This document shows, one piece after another, positions 58,999-64,000 of a stretch of 64,000 nucleotides of DNA. How positions within the stretch are numbered: the first letter of the stretch is position 1; every line of letters starts with the position of its first letter. The DNA is from Pyropia haitanensis. Taxonomy: Eukaryota; Rhodophyta; Bangiophyceae; Bangiales; Bangiaceae. Under the pieces are notes generated by a model. It worked only from the letters and a program-made list of their open reading frames with translations. It had not been told where the DNA came from and made no database searches. The translations under genes and the position numbers were made by a program. Location of the stretch: NCBI GenBank assembly GCA_008729055.1, contig SDUX01000006.1, positions 629,501 to 693,500 on the forward strand, read 5' to 3'.

Positions 58999-59670
58999 GG
59001 CGCCACGGACGATGATGAGGGCGGCGGCGGGGGTGGCGGCGGCGGCTGGCCGACCGACGCGCTGACGCTCGCCGCGGCCGCCCGGTGCGGCGCGTACGCG
59101 CCGCTGCCCGCGCGCGTCGGGTGGATCCCCGACGCGCTCCTCGCCGCGCACCCCGCGCTCATCCGCGCGGGCGACGCCGCCGCCGCCGCCGCCGTCGAGG
59201 CGCTCCTCCTCTCCCGGACGGGCGCCGCCGCTGCCGCTGCCGCCGCCGCCGCCGCCACCCCCACCCCCACCCCCACCCCCACCCTCACCCTCACCCCCAC
59301 CTCCACCTCCACCCCCACCGCCGCCACCGCCACCGCCACCGCCTCGGCGGGTGGCCAAGGCGGTGACGGCCACGCCGGCGGCGGCGGCGGCGGCGGCGCG
59401 GCCGCCGCGGCCGCCGCGGGCGCGACCGCCGCGGCGCTCGCGGTGGCCCGCGCGGTCGGCGGCCTCGGCGACGCCGCCACCGCCGCCCTCATCCCCGCCC
59501 TCCGCGCCCGGTGTCGGGTGCGCGCGGCGGTCGTTGCGCTCGCCGACGCGCGCGCGGCGGCGGCCGCCGCCCGCCGCCGCGCGCCGCCGCGGGTGCTGGG
59601 CGCCGCGCCACGCCGCGGCGACGCGGCGGCCGTACCCGCCACCACCGAGGCGGCAGCGGCCGAGGCGGCA

Positions 59671-59705
<35 letters not shown>

Positions 59706-60616
59706 CGACCGCGCGCGCGGCGCGCTCGTCGCGGCGCTGACGCTGCCGCCGCCGCCACCCGCCGCCGCCGCCGCCGTGGGCGGCGTGCGCGCGTCAAAGG
59801 CGGCGGCCGCCGCGGCGGCGGCCACCGCCGCGGCTACCGCCGCGGCCGTCGCGGCGGTCGCCGCGACGCCCGACGCGGCGGCGGTGCGGAGTTTGGCCGT
59901 TGCCGTCGGCGGCGGCCGTGGGCGTGGCGGTGGGGGTGGGGAGGGGGAGGGGGGGGCGCCGCGGCGGCCGCCGCGGCGGCGGCGGCGGCGGCGGCGGATG
60001 CGGTGCGCCGGTTGGGAGCGGCGGGGGGGGGGGGGGTGCCGGGTGGCGTCGGCCGCTGGGTGCGGACGGTGCTGCTGCCGCGGGCGGCGGGCATTGGCGG
60101 CGACGTTGCCGCCGTCGCGGCGGGCCTCGCCGCGTCGCCGCCGCCGCCGCCGTCGCGTGCCGACGCGGGTGGTGGTCGCGGCGGCGGCGGCGGCGGCGGC
60201 GGCGGTGGTGGTGGTGGTGGTGGTGGTGGCGGCGGCGGCGGCGGCGGGGACCCGCCCGAGGCGCCACGGGCGGCGTGGTGGCGGTCCGCCGCCCTCCGCG
60301 TGCTCCCCGTGGTGGCGGCTGGGGAGCCCGCCGCGCTCGCCGCCGCCGCCGCGGGCCTGGCGCGGCTGCTCGTCGCGGACCCGTGGGCGTCGGCCGCCGC
60401 GGCGGGCCGCTTCCTCGTTGCCGCCCGCGTCGCGGCGGTGGCGGGCGACGCGCTCACCGCGGGGCGGGGGGGGGACCCGCCGGCGGTGCAGGCCGCGCTC
60501 CTGGGTGCGCTCGGGGGGGGGTCGCCCTGCCGGTAGACGACGACGACGACGCCGGCGGCGGCGGCGCCGCCACCGGCGGTAGGCCCCGCGCGGACGTGGC
60601 CGGCGTCGTCGGCAGA

Positions 60617-60659
<43 letters not shown>

Positions 60660-61122
60660 GCGGCCTCCCCGTCGCGTCCACCCCCGCGGCGGTCGCGTCT
60701 GGCGTCCCCCCCCCCACCCGCGCGGCCGTTGCGCGCGCCGCCGCACGCGCGCTCGTCGCGCACTGGGGGGACGACCCCGCGCTCCCCCTGTGGCACGCCG
60801 CGGCGGGGACGCTCGCGTCGGGCGTCACCGCCGCGGCCGTGACGGGGCGGCTGGACGCGGCGGTGGGGCCCGCCGCCGCGGCGGCGGTGGTGGCCAAGGG
60901 CGTCCCCGCCGCGTACGCGCGGGTGGCGGCGGCCGTGGGGGGGGGCTCCGCGGGCTCCTGGGGGGGGGGGGGGGGGGGGAGGTCCGCCGCGCCCGCGACG
61001 CCGCCGCGGCCGCGTGGCTGGCCGCCGCGTCCGCCGCAGGGGCGGGGGGGGGGGGGGGGGTGGGGGGGGACCCGCCGCGGTGGGGGCGCCGCCGCCGGCG
61101 TCGCCGCCGCACCGGCCGACGG

Positions 61123-61168
<46 letters not shown>

Positions 61169-62610
61169 CGTTGCCTGGGGGGGGGCGCCCGACGCGGGCG
61201 GCGCTGCGGCGCGCCGCCGAGGCGGCGGCAACGACGCGCGCGGCGGCGGCCACCCCCCCCCCGCCGCCGCCGCCACCACCCCCACCGCCGCCACCACCGA
61301 CGGCGGGTCCGCCACCCCCACCGACGCCTCTGCCGACAGCGACAGCGACAGCGACAGCAGCGGCGGCTGGTCGTCCGCGTCGGTCCCTTCCGACGCGGCG
61401 GGCAGTGGCAGCGGCAGCGGCAGCGGCCGCGACGGGCGGGCGCTGCGGCGGCGGCGGCGGTCACCGCCGGCTGCCGCCGCGGCGGCCGCGTTTGACGCGT
61501 GGCAGGCGGCGGTGGAGGCGGCGGTCGCGACCGCCGCGTGCCGCGTGCTCGTCAATGGTGTCTTGTACGGGCGGCTGGGGCGGGGCGACGCTGCCGCCGC
61601 CGCCGCTGTCGCCGCCGCCGACAGCCATGACGGCGGCAGCAGCGACGGCGACGGCGATGGGGGTGGCGGTGGCGGTGGTGGTGGCGGTGGTGGTGGCGGT
61701 GGCGGTGGCGGTGGCCACCCGCCGCCGGTGGGGGGGGACGCGTCGACGGCGGCGGCGAGTGCGGCGAGCGGCGGCGCGGTGGGGGGGGCGGGGGGGGGGG
61801 TGGCCGCGGACACCGCCCCGGGGGGAGGGGGGGACGGTCCGACGCCGAGTCGGTGGGGGGGGAGGGGGGGCGGGGGGGGCGTACCCGCGCAAGCGCCCGC
61901 GCCCGCCGTCGGGGCTGCGTACCGCCGCCGCCGCCGCCACCGCCGGCGGCGGCTCGGTGGTGGCCAAGCGGCGGCGGCGTGCCGGCGGCGGCAGCCTCCC
62001 CGCCGCGGACGCGGCGGCGATTGACGGGCTGTACGACCTGTTCCTGGGCGCCCTGTCGGCGGCGGGGGACGTCTTTCAGCGGCACCCCCCCCCCGCCGAC
62101 GTCGACGCGGCCGACGCGGCGGCCGCAACCGCCACGGCGGTTACCCCCCCCGCCTATACCGACGCCGCGTGTGGGGCGGTGCGGCTGGCCGCGGCGGCGG
62201 CCATCCTCCGCCTCGCGCGGACGCCCCGCTTCCACGCGCGCCTCTCCCCCGCCGCGTACATGGCCGTCGCGGTGGGCGTCCAAGACGTGCTGCCCGACGT
62301 CCGCGCGGGGGTGGCGGCCAAGATTGGCCGCGGCGTCGCCGCCAAGGGGCTCCCGTACCGCTGGGCGGCGGCGCTCGTCTTGGGCGCCGTCGACCCCGAC
62401 GCGGCCAACGCGGCCGCGTTGCGGGCGGTGCTGGGGGGGTCGTCGCCCGCCGCCGGGCGGTGGCGATTGCCGCACGGGCGGCGGCGGTGGCGGCAGAGGG
62501 GGGGGGGGGGAGGGGGGGGAGGGGGGGGGGGGGGGGGGATGGTCGCGTGCCGCTGGGGACCCCAGGGGGGGCTCCCGGGGATGGCAACGGCGACGGCAGT
62601 GGCGGTGGCA

Positions 62611-62642
<32 letters not shown>

Positions 62643-63256
62643 GGCGGTGACGGCGGCGGTGGTGGCGGCACGCCGACGACGGCGGCGACGGCCGGGGCGT
62701 CCCCCCCCCCCCCCCCACGCCCGACGACCGCCTCCTCCGCCTCCTCCCCGAATCCCTCCTCCCCGTCATTGTCTGGACGGTCGCCAACCACCCCGACGCG
62801 GCCGCCGACGCGGCCGCCGGCTACGTCGACGCCGACCGCTACCTCCGCTACGCCCTCGACCGCCTCCTCGGCACGACCGACTACGCGGCGGTCGCCGAGT
62901 GGCTCCTCTCCGCCGTTGCCATGGCCACCGACGCGGCCGAGGCGGCCGCCACCGCCGCGGCGGGCGTCGCCACCGACGACGCGGTCGGCTGCTCGACGGT
63001 GCGGCTGCGGGCGGTGGCGCGGCGGGGGATGGGCCTCTTGGCGCGCCTCCGCGCGGGGCGCGTGTGGGAGCTCGTCGACCTGCCGCCCGTGCCGCCGCTG
63101 CCGGCCGACCTGTTTGTCACGCCGTCGGCGGTGGACGCGCGGCGGCGGCGGCCGCGGCGGCCGTCGACGGGGGGGGGGGGGGGGGTGCACGCCATCGAGG
63201 ACTCGACGGGGGGGGACGACGCCGGGGGGGCGCTCCCCACCGCCACCGCCACCGCC

Positions 63257-63294
<38 letters not shown>

Positions 63295-63702
63295 CGTCCC
63301 AGGCACCGCCGTGGCGGCCACCACCCCAGACGCCGCCGCGACGCCGAGCGCCGCGACCGGCGCGTCCGCGCCACGCCGGGGTCTCCCCCCCCCCCCCCGG
63401 CGGCAGCGGCAGCCGCCGCCGCCCCTCCCCCCCCCCCCCCCCCCCCCGCCACCGCCGCGCCCGCCACAGCGGCGCGCCGCGCCGCCGCCGCGCCGCCGCC
63501 GCCGCGGGGCCCGTCGCGGCGGTCGCTCGAGGTGCTGGCGCGGGCGCTCGACCGGGACGAGCGGCGCGGCGACCTCGTCCGCGCGCGCGCCGCGGATGAG
63601 CGCCGCGCGGGGCGCGTCGCGGCCGCCGCGGGTGCCGCGGTGCGGGCGGCTGCTGGGGGGGGGGGGGGGGAAGCGCAGGGGGGGGGGGGGGGGAGGGCGT
63701 AG
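56179..63702 (+). CDS. PDS5: sister-chromatid cohesion protein PDS5 (HEAT-repeat cohesin regulator; many frame breaks)
   Basis: PDS5 binds cohesin and controls its loading and release. Diagnostic segments in order: HPDAAVRLAAAAAVVQVLR then VYAPDAPYP (57300-57390, the family hallmark); DVDAGVRGVAV (58440); RLVDTHEPVRRAVLAAVA and RVTDRSPAVRAAAVEVLA (58690-58840); RVGWIPDALLA (59115); GLARLLVADPW (60350); AACRVLVNGVLYGRL (61540); AVRLAAAAAILRLARTPRFH (62180) then VLPDVRAGVAAKIGRGVAAK; LLRLLPESLLPVIVW (62730); LPADLFVTPSAVD (63100). The order matches PDS5 throughout. The proposed start at 56179 (MPPRLRRGRS) gives an Ala-rich, NLS-bearing (KRRRRGG) N-terminus. An intron may end at 57128 (pyrimidine tract plus CAG). 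The frame moves at about a dozen G/C runs, including 57241-57256, 58216-58224, 59949-59956, 60513-60521, 60960-60979, 61044-61060 and 62701-62716. The span exceeds 2,000 codons, largely from poly-Ala/Gly insertions. NIPBL/SCC2 and condensin subunits fit less well. Start and stop are uncertain. Confidence 0.85.
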
Positions 63703-64000
63703 GGACGTGGGGGGGGGGGGGGGGGGGGGGGGGGGGCGGCTCGTCGTACCGGCGGCTGCTTGAGGTGCTGGTCTTTTTTTTTTTTTTTTTTTTTTTTTTT
63801 TGTCGACGCGGCCGCCGCGGCCGCGGCGGTGTCGGCGTCGGCCAGCCCGACGCCGCGGTGGGGGTGATGGCCGCGGTTTGTACATAGCACCCGCCCCCAC
63901 CCCGCTCCTCCCCCCTCCCCCTCCCAACTCCCAAAAAACGCCGCCGCGGCCGCTGTCAAGGGAACACGCCACCCACGGCCGTCGCCGCCGCTGGCATGGC
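63703..64000. other. right edge: T28 homopolymer and 3' sequence
   Basis: Downstream of the proposed PDS5 stop are long G runs (63711-63736) and a T28 run (63774-63801). If another G-run slip is allowed, the frame could continue through SSYRRLLEVLVF into the T run, so the PDS5 end is not certain. A GTTTGTACATAG stretch at about 63876-63888 could be near a polyadenylation site. The window ends before any next gene. Confidence 0.45.

Noticed and set aside
56179..63702. NIPBL/SCC2 or condensin subunit
   Set aside because: The RVYAPDAPY hallmark, WIPDALL and the late RLAAAAAILRLAR block are in PDS5 order.
1..64000. CRISPR arrays, operons, tRNA or rRNA genes
   Set aside because: No regularly spaced direct repeats, no tRNA T-loop/anticodon pattern found by eye, and the gene content and introns are eukaryotic.

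Overview
This is a very GC-rich nuclear DNA window from a photosynthetic eukaryote. It has long G and C homopolymers, GCC/GGC microsatellites that translate into poly-Ala and poly-Gly, few introns, and strong Kozak-type ATGs. Two genes are plastid lipid enzymes (MGDG synthase and a phytyl-ester-synthase-like acyltransferase) and the others are ordinary eukaryotic nuclear genes. A bangiophyte red alga (Porphyra/Pyropia-like) fits best; another GC-rich alga is not excluded. The organism call is inference from composition and gene content.

Layout. 1-6.2 kb: no convincing gene; it holds a pair of short terminal-inverted-repeat sequences. 6.2-8.5 kb (+): bZIP transcription factor. 9.4-10.8 kb (-): Rad60/Esc2/NIP45-type SUMO-like-domain protein. 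11.9-16.4 kb (+): plastid-targeted phytyl ester synthase-like protein that appears fused to an N-terminal gamma-glutamylcyclotransferase (GGCT)-like domain. 18.8-25.8 kb (+): proteasome activator PA200/Blm10/PSME4, essentially one giant exon. 28.8-29.8 kb (+): leucine-zipper coiled-coil protein. 30.5-33.0 kb (-): MGDG synthase. 35.2-38.3 kb (+): Cdc6. 39.0-42.1 kb (-): GATA zinc-finger protein. 45.4-47.3 kb (+): NCL-type cation/Ca2+ exchanger with EF hands. 48.5-49.0 kb (-): small Cys/His zinc-binding protein. 49.5-50.3 kb (-): bacterial-type SAM-methyltransferase-like protein. 53.0-54.9 kb (+): two-finger C2H2 protein. 56.2-63.7 kb (+): PDS5-type cohesin regulator.

The genes are not an operon or pathway cluster. 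Loose themes are plastid lipid metabolism (MGDG synthase, phytyl-ester synthase) and chromosome or cell-cycle biology (Cdc6, PDS5, Rad60-like, PA200). Cdc6 and MGDG synthase are divergent and share an intergenic region with CCAAT boxes and E2F-like sites.

The most striking window-wide pattern is that conserved protein sequence repeatedly jumps reading frame at long G or C runs. Every jump that can be pinned to one run goes in the same direction (one base short). This affects the Rad60-like, GGCT-PES, Cdc6, GATA and PDS5 genes, while genes without long runs (PA200, NCL exchanger, methyltransferase) are intact. Homopolymer contraction in the assembly is the simplest cause; slippage is the alternative. 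CDS coordinates for the affected genes are gene spans that include these breaks.
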